This document shows, one piece after another, positions 43,724 to 52,312 of a stretch of DNA of 64,000 nucleotides (position 1 is the first letter of the stretch; each line of letters opens with the position of its first letter). Below the pieces are notes generated by a model. That model saw only the letters and a program-made list of their open reading frames with translations. It was not told the origin of the DNA and made no database searches. The DNA is from DATFMP01 sp035266845. GTDB taxonomy: Bacteria; SAR324; JACQKK01. The stretch spans positions 47,468 through 111,467 of the forward strand of contig DATFMP010000057.1 in assembly GCA_035266845.1 (NCBI GenBank), read 5' to 3'. The position numbers and the translations under genes are program-made.

Positions 43724-44300
43724 TGCCTTGCTGACGCGCCAGATAGCGCCGGTAGCGCCGCATGGTGAGGATCGTGAACGGATAGGACAGAATCGCAAAC
43801 GGGATCGCATACACGAGACTGCCCACCACGATGGGCCAGCCGAACTCGATCAGGAACACTTGGCTGGCATAGAGCAGCCACCGCAGCCAGCCCACGTGGT
43901 GGCCCGCCGCCAACTGCCGCACCTCCGCGGTAAAAAGCTGGAAGGTCATCGACGTCACGTGGTAGCCCAGCCAGCCCATCAAGCCGTCCCCGGTCTTCAG
44001 GAACAGGTAGTACAACGGCAGCGTGGTGACCGGATTGCTGACCCACACCATCGACACGGCGATCGTCAGGTTGAAGCGCACGCGGAAGCCGTAGCGGCAC
44101 AGCAGCCAGATCAGCGTCACGATGTACATCTGGATGCCGACCGTGGGCGTGAGGCCCACGAACATCCCGATGGCCGAGCCCCACGCGACCCGCGACAGGC
44201 GGTCGTGGGTCTGCAGATACGGAATGACGAGGTGATCGTAGACCGACTGGAACAGGCGTTCCAGCCAGTGCTTCCCGCCCGAAGGCGCGGAGTCGGTCAT
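43680..44300 (-). CDS. DUF2062 membrane protein
   Basis: A 206-aa inner-membrane protein of the DUF2062 family: WGSAIGMFVGLTPTVGIQMY and SNPVTTLPLYYLFLKTGDGLMG are its hallmarks, with three to four hydrophobic segments. Function of the family is unknown; it is often near glycosyltransferases. ATG overlaps the alaS stop (ATGA), implying cotranscription downstream of alaS. Confidence 0.88.
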   Translation of the reverse strand: MTDSAPSGGKHWLERLFQSVYDHLVIPYLQTHDRLSRVAWGSAIGMFVGLTPTVGIQMYIVTLIWLLCRYGFRVRFNLTIAVSMVWVSNPVTTLPLYYLFLKTGDGLMGWLGYHVTSMTFQLFTAEVRQLAAGHHVGWLRWLLYASQVFLIEFGWPIVVGSLVYAIPFAILSYPFTILTMRRYRRYLARQQGISYEDWRVRYEVMD

Positions 44301-47023
44301 GTATCGAGGCGAGCCAGGTAGGAGTCGATCACGGTGGGGGCCTGCTGCACGGCCAGCGGCAGCTTGGCCACGTCCTTGGCGCCGGCGGTGGCCATGTGCG
44401 GCGGACCACCGCCGCGACCCTCCGCCACGGCGGCCACCTGGTTCACGATCTCGCCGGCCTTCACGTTGCCGCGCACCAGATCGTCCGAGACCACGCAGAG
44501 CAGGGAGGCTTTGCCGTTGATGACCGAGCCGATCACGGCCACACCCCGCTTCATGCGGCGGCGCAGCTCATCGGCCATCCCGCGCAGCTCGTCCATGGAA
44601 TCCGCCTCCACCTCCGCGGCCAGCACGTTCACGCCGCGCACCTCGCTGGCCCGCTCCAGCAGGGCTGCCGCCTCTTCGGTGAGGCTGCCCTTGCGCACGG
44701 ACTTCAGCTCGCGTTCCAGCTTGCGGCGCTCCTCCAGCAACTGATCCAGGCGCGTTACCAACTCCTCGGGGCCCACGTTCAGGCGCTGGCGGAACTGCTC
44801 GACGAGGTGCTGCGTCTGGCGCATGTGCGCCTCGGCTGCATCGCCCGTGAGGGCTACGATGCGTCGCACGCCCGTGGCGATGCCGCTCTCCGAGACGATG
44901 GTGAGCAGCCCGATATCGCCGGTGGCGTGCACATGGCAGCCGCCGCACAACTCCTTGGAGAAATCGGGCACCTGCACCACGCGCACCGTATCGCCGTACT
45001 TCTCGCCAAACAGGGCGGTTACGCCCGAGTCCACCGCCTCGGTGTAGCCGGTGGTGTACACATGCAGTGGGATGTTCCGGCGGATCACGCGGTTCACGCG
45101 CGCCTCGATGGCCTCGAGCTGGGCCTCGCTGGGCTTCTCGAAGTGCGTGAAGTCGAAGCGCAGATAGTCCGGGTGCACCACGGAGCCGGCCTGGTTCACG
45201 TGCCCACCCAGCACCTCGCGTAGGGCCGCCTGCAGCAGGTGCGTGGCCGTGTGGTTCAGGGTAGTGCGCACGCGGCGCTCCGCATCCACCTCCGCCGTCA
45301 CAGGCCACTCGTTGGGCAACGCGTCACCCTCGCAGACGTGCACGATGCGGTCGCCATCGCGCTGGGTATCGATCACCTTCCAGGCCCCCGCCTCGCTCCG
45401 CAGCGCGCCCTGGTCGCCCACCTGCCCCCCGCCCTCGGCATAGAACGGCGTGCGGTCCAGCACGATCCACAGCTTGCCATCGCCCACGTGGCGGTAGCTG
45501 CGCACCGTGGCCTCCAGGCTCAGCGCCTCGTAGCCCATGAACTCCGAGTGCGCCCCTTCCGTGACGATCTCCCAGCGGCCCTCCTCCGCCAGACCGCCAG
45601 CGGCGGCCTTGGCCTTGGCCCGCTGGTCCTCCATCAGCCGCTCGAAGCCGACCATGTCCGTCTCGAAGCCGCGCTCCTCCGCAATCAGGCGCGTGAGGTC
45701 CACCGGAAAGCCGTAGGTATCGTAGAGCCGGAACACCTCCTCGCCGGGGATTACCTTGCGCTTGGCCCCCTGCTGCTGCTCCACGATGCGCTCGAAAATC
45801 TCCAGGCCGCGGTCCAAGGTCTGCAGGAAGCTCTCCTCCTCGGCCTTAATGACCCGCATGGCGTGGTCGGCCCGCGCCCGCAGCTCCGGGAAGGCATCGC
45901 CCATGGTCTCCGCCAATGTCGGCACCAGCCGGTGGATGAACGGCTCGTTCATCCCCAGCACCTTGCCGAAGCGCGCCGCGCGCCGCAGCATGCGCCGCAA
46001 CACGTAGCCCCGGCCCTCATTGGAGGGCACGGCCCCATCGGCGATGGCGAAGGTGAGCGAGCGCAGATGGTCCGCGATCACGCGGAAGGCCACGCCGATC
46101 TCCCCCGGGCCGTCTGCCACGCCGGTTTCCCGTGCGATGGCGTCCAGCAGCGGCGTGAAGAGGTCCGTGTCGTAGTTGGAGGCTTTGCCCTGCATCACGC
46201 GGGCGATGCGCTCCAGCCCCATGCCGGTATCCACGTGCCGGGCCGGGAGCGCCTCCAGGGTGCCGTCCGCGCGTCGGTCGAACTGGATGAACACGAGATT
46301 CCACAGCTCGATGAAGCGCCAGCAGCCGTCCACGTTCACGCCACAGGTGTGCTCGCCCGCGTTGCCCAGGGGGCAGGTCCCCTCGCCCAGATCGTAGTGC
46401 ATCTCGGAGCAGGGGCCGCAGGGGCCCGTGTCGCCCATCTCCCAGAAGTTATCCTTCTTGCCGCAGCGCAGCACCCGCTCGCGCGGCAGTGGCGTCACCT
46501 CGCACCACAGACGCTCGGCGTCCTCGTCGGGCTGCAGGCCCTCCTCGGGGCTGCCCTCGAACACCGTGGCGTACATGCGGCCGGCATCCAGCCCCCAGCG
46601 GTCGATCAACAATTCCCAGGCCCAGGCGATCGCGTCGCGCTTGAAGTAGTCGCCGAAGGACCAGTTGCCCAGCATCTCGAAGAACGTGTGGTGGTAATTG
46701 TCGCGCCCCACGTCCTCCAGGTCGTTGTGCTTGCCGCTGGCCCGGATGCACTTCTGCGAGTTCACCGCACGGGTGTAGTCCCGCGCGCCCTTGTCCAGGA
46801 AGATGTCCTTGAACTGATTCATGCCCGCGTTGGTGAACAGCAGGGTCGGATCGTCCTGCGGCACCACGGGCGATGAACGCACGAAGCGGTGGCCGTGCTC
46901 CTCGAAGAAGCCGATGAACTCCTGCCGGATCTCGGCAGCAGTCTTCGCGGCGGTCTTGGCGGAATGGGCGGTGGGGACGGCGGCGGCCTTGGCCCTCGAC
47001 TTGTCGGGTCTGGCAGTCGGCAT
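44297..47023 (-). CDS. alaS: alanyl-tRNA synthetase
   Basis: A 908-aa class II synthetase: motif 1 region FVRSSPVVPQDDPTLLFTNAGMNQFKDIF, FFEMLGNWSFGDYFK, editing-domain HTATHLLQAALR with the zinc ligands in CGGCHVHATGD, and the C-Ala domain ending VTVIDSYLARL-like. Attaches alanine to tRNA-Ala and edits mischarged Ser/Gly. About 28 basic/Ala-rich residues (ARPDKSRAKAAAVPTAHSAK) precede the usual start AAEIRQEFIGFFEEHG, an unusual extension that may be a start-site question. Confidence 0.96.
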   Translation of the reverse strand: MPTARPDKSRAKAAAVPTAHSAKTAAKTAAEIRQEFIGFFEEHGHRFVRSSPVVPQDDPTLLFTNAGMNQFKDIFLDKGARDYTRAVNSQKCIRASGKHNDLEDVGRDNYHHTFFEMLGNWSFGDYFKRDAIAWAWELLIDRWGLDAGRMYATVFEGSPEEGLQPDEDAERLWCEVTPLPRERVLRCGKKDNFWEMGDTGPCGPCSEMHYDLGEGTCPLGNAGEHTCGVNVDGCWRFIELWNLVFIQFDRRADGTLEALPARHVDTGMGLERIARVMQGKASNYDTDLFTPLLDAIARETGVADGPGEIGVAFRVIADHLRSLTFAIADGAVPSNEGRGYVLRRMLRRAARFGKVLGMNEPFIHRLVPTLAETMGDAFPELRARADHAMRVIKAEEESFLQTLDRGLEIFERIVEQQQGAKRKVIPGEEVFRLYDTYGFPVDLTRLIAEERGFETDMVGFERLMEDQRAKAKAAAGGLAEEGRWEIVTEGAHSEFMGYEALSLEATVRSYRHVGDGKLWIVLDRTPFYAEGGGQVGDQGALRSEAGAWKVIDTQRDGDRIVHVCEGDALPNEWPVTAEVDAERRVRTTLNHTATHLLQAALREVLGGHVNQAGSVVHPDYLRFDFTHFEKPSEAQLEAIEARVNRVIRRNIPLHVYTTGYTEAVDSGVTALFGEKYGDTVRVVQVPDFSKELCGGCHVHATGDIGLLTIVSESGIATGVRRIVALTGDAAEAHMRQTQHLVEQFRQRLNVGPEELVTRLDQLLEERRKLERELKSVRKGSLTEEAAALLERASEVRGVNVLAAEVEADSMDELRGMADELRRRMKRGVAVIGSVINGKASLLCVVSDDLVRGNVKAGEIVNQVAAVAEGRGGGPPHMATAGAKDVAKLPLAVQQAPTVIDSYLARLDT

Positions 47024-47088
47024 GGAGTTGGTTTACCGTGCTCGGGTTCTCGCTTCGCGCCACTGGCGCAGGCATCGCAAGCTTTTAG

Positions 47089-47116
47089 TCTATACCGGAA
47101 TCGGCGTTGAAACCAA
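47089..47116 (-). promoter_or_regulatory. putative sigma-70 promoter for alaS
   Basis: On the minus strand TTGGTT (47116-47111), a 16-base spacer and TATAGA (47094-47089) resemble a housekeeping promoter; transcription would begin about 60 bases before alaS. It overlaps the proposed start of the EamA gene, which casts doubt on that start rather than on the promoter. Confidence 0.5.
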
Positions 47117-48018
47117 GGTGGCTCGCAGCCTCCGCGCCCGGCCCGGGCGCCTCCCACCCCCCGGGCCGATGGACCGGCACGCCCGCGCTGCACGGCGCCG
47201 TGGCGCTGTTCGGCGTGGCCGGGCTGTTCGGCAAGTGGGTGGCCGCCTCGGCCCTGGTGATCGTGTTCGGGCGGGTGCTGGTGGCTTCGGTGGCCTTCGC
47301 CGTGCTGCTGCGCCTGTGGCCGGTGCGGGGCACGCCGCCCCAAGGGCGTCAGCGCTTGGCGCTGTGGGGCTGTGGCGCGCTGCTGGCGGTGCACTGGGCC
47401 ACGTTCTTCCACGCAATCCAGTTGTCCACGGTGGCCCTGGGGCTACTGGCCTACTCCACTGCGCCCGTATTCGTCGTGCTGCTGGAGCCGCTGTGGTTCC
47501 GCGAGCGATTCTCGGGACGTGCACTGGCCTGTGCGCTACTCACCGTGGCCGGCGTGGCGATGATCGTACCGCGCTGGGCACCTGGGGCCACGGCCTTCCA
47601 GGGGGTGATGTGGGGCGTGCTGGCCGGCCTCAGCTTTGCCGTGCTCTCCCTGTGCAACCGGGCGCTGGTGCGCGTGCATTCGGCCATCCGCGTGGCCTTC
47701 CACCAGGACGCCGCGGCGATGGTGCTGCTGGCGCCGCTGATGCCGCTGGTGTGGTCGCCGCTCAGCCCGAGGGACGTGGCGCTGCTCGTGCTGCTGGGTG
47801 TCTTCTGCACGGCCCTGGCCCACGCGCTGTTCATCCAGGCCATGACGGTCGTGGCCGCGCGCACAGCGGCTATCGTCAGCACCCTGGAGCCCGTCTACGG
47901 CATCGCACTGGCATGGCTGCTACTGGGGGAGGTGCCCGCCATGCGCACGCTGGCCGGCGGCGCGCTGATCCTGGCCGCCGTGCTCTGGGCCACCCTGCGA
48001 CCCGAACCGGCCGGCTGA
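47107..48018 (+). CDS. EamA/DMT-superfamily transporter
   Basis: About 303 aa, ten hydrophobic segments in two EamA repeats (each about 130 aa); LEPLWFRERFSGRALACALLTVAGVAMIV and STLEPVYGIALAWLLLGEVPAMRTLAGGALILAA are the paired repeat ends typical of drug/metabolite exporters. Substrate unknown. The only in-frame start before the first helix is a TTG at 47107 with no ribosome-binding site, so the 5' end is uncertain. Confidence 0.8.
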   Translation: MKPRWLAASAPGPGASHPPGRWTGTPALHGAVALFGVAGLFGKWVAASALVIVFGRVLVASVAFAVLLRLWPVRGTPPQGRQRLALWGCGALLAVHWATFFHAIQLSTVALGLLAYSTAPVFVVLLEPLWFRERFSGRALACALLTVAGVAMIVPRWAPGATAFQGVMWGVLAGLSFAVLSLCNRALVRVHSAIRVAFHQDAAAMVLLAPLMPLVWSPLSPRDVALLVLLGVFCTALAHALFIQAMTVVAARTAAIVSTLEPVYGIALAWLLLGEVPAMRTLAGGALILAAVLWATLRPEPAG

Positions 48019-48230
48019 ATCGCCCGCCCGGAGATACGCCCCATGCCATTGCGGGGGCGGCCTCTCTGGCGGCTCCCGGCTGCCCCCCCGATGCCCCCGG
48101 AAGCTTTGCTGCGGGGCCCGCCGCCGCGATTGGCGCCATGCACCGGCGGCGGTATTCTTTGTGCATGAACGCGGATACCGTTGGTGGTTCCACGTCCCGG
48201 ACGGGCATTTATCCGCAGCGAGCAGGCACC

Positions 48231-49400
48231 ATGGCAGAAAACAAGCTCGAAGGATTCGAGGACTTCGACAACATTCTCGGCGAGGCTGGAGCCGCGGGCG
48301 AGAGCGGCGGCGGCGAATCGGATTTCGCCGGCGAACTCGACGATCTGCTGGGCTCCGAGGCCGGCACGGCGGAGGCTACCGCCGCGGGCGAAGAGGCCGA
48401 GGCCGGAGCCGAATCCGAACTGGACTCGTTTTTCGAGGACCTTTCCACCATCGACGACCTGGAGGTGCTCCAGGAAGAGCAGCCTGCGGAAGCGGCGCCT
48501 GCGCCTGAAATGCCGGAAGAGGCTGAGGAAGAAGAAGAGGAGGCGCCAGCGGCCCCTCCGCCGCGTGCTGCCGCCCCGGAGCGCGAACGGCCCCGAGCCG
48601 CGCCGCGCCCCAAGCAAAAGCAGGAACGCGGCTTCCTCGGCCGCTGGTTCCGCCGATTGATCCTGCTGGGCCTGATCTTCGGTGCGGGGTACTTCGTCTA
48701 CCAGTTCTTCTTCCCGGACCTGAAGCCGCCCTGGCAGGTGATGCAGCAAGAGAAGAGCAAGCTCGTCTCCGTGCTGCAGCAGAAGATGCAGCAGCCGCCG
48801 CCGCAGCCGGTGCAGCCGCCCCCACCGCCCCCCCCGCCGGTGGCGATGCAACCGCGGCCCAAGCCCAAGCCCCGGCCGAAGCCGATGCCCAAGCGGCCGG
48901 CGCCGCCCCGGGAGCAGGGCCCCTGGAGCATCCAGGTGGCGACGTGCTTCTTCCCGTCCTGCGTGGACAGCTTCCGCTCGTACCTGGAGGAGCAGAAGCG
49001 CAGCGTGCTGGTGCGCGACAAGGTCTCGCAGAGCGAATCGTTGGAGATCTACTCCCTGTCCACATGGCAGGACCGCGACCTGGCGCAGGCGCTGGTGGAC
49101 CGCATCAACCGCGAGCAGCCGATGGAGGGTCACGCCTTCCTCTTCCGCGAGCAGGGCGGCTACCGTATCTCCATGGGCGCCTTCGCCGATCTGGGCCGCG
49201 CGAACATCGTGAAGGACGCACTGAACCAGCAGTACGTGGGGCAGGTGGCCTTCGCCACCCGCGTGCGGGCATTCCCCTACAAGGTGCAGTCCATCCTGAC
49301 CGGGCGCTATCCCAATCGCGACGCCGCCAACAACGCCTTGGCGGCGCTCAAGAACGCCGAGCCGCGCCTCAAGGACGCCTTCGTGACGCGCAATCGCTAG
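48231..49400 (+). CDS. SPOR-like membrane protein with acidic and proline-rich regions
   Basis: A 389-aa bitopic protein. Residues 1-110 are acidic (many Glu/Ala/Gly: EEAEEEEEEAPAAPP), one transmembrane helix lies at about 141-160 (LILLGLIFGAGYFVYQFFF), then a proline/lysine-rich linker (PPPPPPPPVAMQPRPKPKPRP) and a C-terminal SPOR-like domain with two IQVA/ISMGAF-type repeats. SPOR domains bind denuded glycan at division sites. The long linker would span the periplasm. Followed by an intrinsic terminator. Confidence 0.78.
   Translation: MAENKLEGFEDFDNILGEAGAAGESGGGESDFAGELDDLLGSEAGTAEATAAGEEAEAGAESELDSFFEDLSTIDDLEVLQEEQPAEAAPAPEMPEEAEEEEEEAPAAPPPRAAAPERERPRAAPRPKQKQERGFLGRWFRRLILLGLIFGAGYFVYQFFFPDLKPPWQVMQQEKSKLVSVLQQKMQQPPPQPVQPPPPPPPPVAMQPRPKPKPRPKPMPKRPAPPREQGPWSIQVATCFFPSCVDSFRSYLEEQKRSVLVRDKVSQSESLEIYSLSTWQDRDLAQALVDRINREQPMEGHAFLFREQGGYRISMGAFADLGRANIVKDALNQQYVGQVAFATRVRAFPYKVQSILTGRYPNRDAANNALAALKNAEPRLKDAFVTRNR
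48795..48900 (+). repeat. proline-codon-rich segment in the SPOR-like gene
   Basis: CCG/CCC/CAG-rich triplets encode the poly-Pro and PKPKP-like linker. Simple-sequence DNA of this type may vary in length between strains. Confidence 0.6.
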
Positions 49401-49704
49401 TTATCGTCGCTTGCAGTGACCCTGCCTTGCAGCCCGGCCGTGCCTCGTGCACGACCGGGTTTCTTTTTGCCCGCGAACCTGTGTGGGAAGTCCTGTCTGG
49501 GAAGAACGGTGTGCGAAAGCCGGTTGCGCCGGCCTCGGCACAGGGCGGGACATCCCTTGCTCCGCATTTCGGCGATGCTGCGTGGGCCGCGGCACCGCCG
49601 GACTTTCGGTGCGGAGCCCCAGCGAAACCCCTCGCAGGGTGGGACGCACCTACGTGACGGGATAGCTTCCGCTTGCGCCGTATCCAGAATTCACGGGGTA
49701 GCGA
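49401..49704. other. 304-base gap between the SPOR-like gene and the lipoprotein gene
   Basis: The gap lies between convergent genes. It holds the intrinsic terminator at 49433-49468; the remaining bases to 49704 show no gene, repeat or motif I can support. Confidence 0.6.
49433..49468 (+). terminator. Rho-independent terminator after the SPOR-like gene
   Basis: CCCGGCCGTGC (49433-49443) pairs with GCACGACCGGG (49449-49459) with one mismatch around a five-base loop, followed by TTTCTTTTT (49460-49468). The stem plus T-run is a canonical intrinsic terminator, 33 bases after the stop. Confidence 0.9.
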
Positions 49705-50361
49705 CTACCTGGCAGCGAGGCGTTTGAGGTTGGCGAAGCGCTCGCGGTGGGCGTGTTGGCGGAAGGCCACTTCGAGATCGTCCAGGTACTCCTGGGTCAT
49801 CGAGTCAGCCAGCGGGGTGAGGGCGGCCGCATCGCTGCCCGACGCGGGTGCGTGCAGGTGCGCGCGGAATACCAGCCGGCCCGAGTGCGCATCAATGACC
49901 TGCCCGACAAACCACAGCTCGTCACCCTCCTCGCAGGTGAGGCGGTCGCAGGGCACGAACACCGGTTGCGCCTGCGCCAGCAGGTCCACCCCCAGCCCCT
50001 TGGCCAGTCGGGAGGACAGATCGGGATCGGAGATGCCCGTCAGTGAAAGCGTGTTGGCGTACTGCACATAAGCATCGCGCACGTCCAGGGAGAATCCCGG
50101 CTGGCGCGCCGCGGCCTGGGCATCCAGCACCGGACCCAGGTCTGGCAGCTTAGCCATGGCCGCCTGCAGGCGCTCGGTCACGTGCTGCTGCAGGGCAGGC
50201 GGTGTGGGCGTGATCAGGCTTGGCGGCAGCAGCAGGATGCGCTTGCCGTGCAGCTCATGGGCCTGCGCGCCATAGAACACTGTGGATTGCGTACAAGCAC
50301 CCAGCAGCAGCGCCAGCAGCGCCAGCAGGCTGGTCAGCCGCAGCGTCGGGCCGTGGAACAC
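49705..50361 (-). CDS. predicted lipoprotein of unknown function
   Basis: A 218-aa lipoprotein: choosing the GTG at 50361 gives MFHGPTLRLTSLLALLALLLGAC, a clean signal with lipobox LGAC. The body contains ILLLPPSLITPTPPALQQHVTERLQAAM and the C-terminal LADSMTQEYLDDLEVAFRQH. Two Cys (CDRLTCEEG) could form a disulphide. I do not recognise a family. It lies 34 bases downstream of the amidase gene on the same strand, suggesting an envelope role. A longer start at 50484 would overlap the amidase and place 40 odd residues before the signal. Confidence 0.68.
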   Translation of the reverse strand: MFHGPTLRLTSLLALLALLLGACTQSTVFYGAQAHELHGKRILLLPPSLITPTPPALQQHVTERLQAAMAKLPDLGPVLDAQAAARQPGFSLDVRDAYVQYANTLSLTGISDPDLSSRLAKGLGVDLLAQAQPVFVPCDRLTCEEGDELWFVGQVIDAHSGRLVFRAHLHAPASGSDAAALTPLADSMTQEYLDDLEVAFRQHAHRERFANLKRLAAR

Positions 50362-50395
50362 ATGCGCGCGGGCTCCGATGCCGGACGGCGCTCTG

Positions 50396-52312
50396 TCAGG
50401 GTTGATCGTTGGCTGCAACGGAAGGGGTGTTGCGGCGGGCGGCGACGATGTTCTGCTGTTCAATGTAACGGCCCAGCCCGTCATAGATGCCTTGGGCGAT
50501 CTGTTCCAGGTATTGCGATTCCCGCAGGCGCTGGTTTTCCCTGCGATTCGTGATGAAGCCCACCTCCACCAGCACGCTGGGCATCTCAGCTCCCATCAAT
50601 ACCAGGAACGGCGCCTGTTTGACACCCAGGTCCCGTACGCCGCTGTGGTCGTCGCGCAACGTGCCCACCAGGGACGCCTGAACGGTCTTCGCCAATTGGC
50701 CGGATTCGATGAGCGTAGAATCGCGCAGGAGGTCCAGCAGGATGTCGTTAAGCGCGCTTGTGCCCTGCTCGCTCGTGGCGTTCTCGCGGGCGGCCACCTG
50801 CAACGCGTGGCGATCATTCGTGAGGTTCAGGAAGTACGTCTCCACCCCATGGAAGCGCTTGATCGGGTTCGCGTTGAGGTGAATCGAGACGAACAGGTCC
50901 GCCCCAAAGCGCCGCGCGATCTGGGGCCGCTCCTGCAGCGGGATGAACACGTCGGAGTCGCGCGTCATGCCCACCCGCAGCTCCGGGTGGTGCCTGTGGA
51001 TCAGGTTGCGAAGGTCCTTGCCGATCTGCAGGGCGAGGTCTTTCTCCGCCACGCCGTAGCCCAGCGCACCCGGGTCGTGCCCTCCGTGCCCCGGGTCGAT
51101 CATGATCGAGTGGATCTGCAGGCCCACCGGCAGGCTCGCCAGGGGCTCTGGCGGCAGCTTGTTGGTGGCTGGCACGGGCTGCGGGGCTGCACCGGCCTGC
51201 GTGGCCGGCTGCGCTGAAGGCGCCTGGCGCCGCGCGGCCGCGATCACCGCCGCGGTCGGGTGCAGGTCCACGACGATCTTGCGCTCGCCGGGCAGGCGGA
51301 AGTCCTTCACCTCATAGCGATCCATGTGCTTCAGGTCGAGCACCACGCGCGTCGTATCGCCGTCGTAGCGGCTGATGCGGATCTGCCGCAGCACAGCGTC
51401 GCCCACTGCGGTCACGGCCGGCAGACTGTCGTCCGGCTCGCCTTGCAGGTCGAAGTACACGCGCGCCGGGTGCTCCGCGTCGCCCCCCAGCCGATTCACC
51501 GTGTAGCGCACGCCCGGATCGGTGGTAAGAATCACCCGGGTCAGGTCCAGCGCGGACCAGAACTGCACGCGCCGCACCTCGCCGCCCGCCGGTCCGGCGT
51601 CATCGTCGCCGGTCACGGAAGCGGCGGCCAGGGAGGCCAACTCGGGCCGCGCCTCGCCGTCGTCCGCCTGCGCGCTCACAGTGCTCACGGAAGCGTTGGC
51701 GGTCTGAACACTTGCATCCTGTGCATTGCCGCTCGCCACCTGTGCGGGGGACGCCGGGGTCTGAGCCGCGCGGGCCGCCTGGTCGGCGCGCTGGCGCTGG
51801 GCGGCCGCGGCGATCACCAACTCAAGGGAGGACAGGCGGCGCTTGGCCTCCGTGTGCTGGTCGCCGTCGGGATACCGGGCCAGCAGTTGCTTGTAGGTGT
51901 CGCGTGCGGTCGTCAAGTCGTTGAAGCCGTCCACCTGCAGCGATGCCAGGTGCATCAGCGCGTCGTCCGCCAGACTGTCCTGCGGAAAGTGCACGGTGAA
52001 CTCGCGGAACTGCGCCACGGCCCGGCTCAAGTCGCGCCATTCCACGCTGGTCTGCCAGGCCTCACGATAGGCAAGCCCGGCGCTGTAAAGCGCATCCGCG
52101 CCGCGCCGGCTATCCGGCGTGTCCGCGTAGATGGAGCGGAAGCGCTGGGCCAGCGCCCGCCATTGGTCCGCCGTGGCCTTGGGCGTCTGCTCCAGGGTGT
52201 GAAAGCTTGCCGCCGCGTCACGGTAGCGCGCCTCCGGATTCCCCGCGCGCGCGGGCACAGCCCCGGCCGCCAGCGCGGCCAGCACCGCCAGCATGGCCAT
52301 GGTGCGCTTCAC
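50396..52312 (-). CDS. N-acetylmuramoyl-L-alanine amidase (TPR-AMIN-Amidase_3)
   Basis: A 638-aa periplasmic amidase. Signal peptide MKRTMAMLAVLAALAAGAVPARA, YfiO/YbgF-like TPRs (about 40-165), a low-complexity linker, AMIN domain (about 245-350) and Amidase_3 (about 400-620) with zinc ligands in DPGHGGHDPGA (first His about 409), the Glu of AEKDLAL and the His of SIHLNAN, and catalytic Glu in LVEVGFITN. It cleaves the amide linking stem peptide to MurNAc in cell separation. GTG start at 52312 overlaps the mutS stop (GTGA), so it is coupled to mutS. Confidence 0.9.
   Translation of the reverse strand: MKRTMAMLAVLAALAAGAVPARAGNPEARYRDAAASFHTLEQTPKATADQWRALAQRFRSIYADTPDSRRGADALYSAGLAYREAWQTSVEWRDLSRAVAQFREFTVHFPQDSLADDALMHLASLQVDGFNDLTTARDTYKQLLARYPDGDQHTEAKRRLSSLELVIAAAAQRQRADQAARAAQTPASPAQVASGNAQDASVQTANASVSTVSAQADDGEARPELASLAAASVTGDDDAGPAGGEVRRVQFWSALDLTRVILTTDPGVRYTVNRLGGDAEHPARVYFDLQGEPDDSLPAVTAVGDAVLRQIRISRYDGDTTRVVLDLKHMDRYEVKDFRLPGERKIVVDLHPTAAVIAAARRQAPSAQPATQAGAAPQPVPATNKLPPEPLASLPVGLQIHSIMIDPGHGGHDPGALGYGVAEKDLALQIGKDLRNLIHRHHPELRVGMTRDSDVFIPLQERPQIARRFGADLFVSIHLNANPIKRFHGVETYFLNLTNDRHALQVAARENATSEQGTSALNDILLDLLRDSTLIESGQLAKTVQASLVGTLRDDHSGVRDLGVKQAPFLVLMGAEMPSVLVEVGFITNRRENQRLRESQYLEQIAQGIYDGLGRYIEQQNIVAARRNTPSVAANDQP

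Noticed and set aside
46821..48230. Upstream in-frame extension of the SPOR-like protein
   Set aside because: It is the EamA transporter gene and the antisense of alaS read in another frame.
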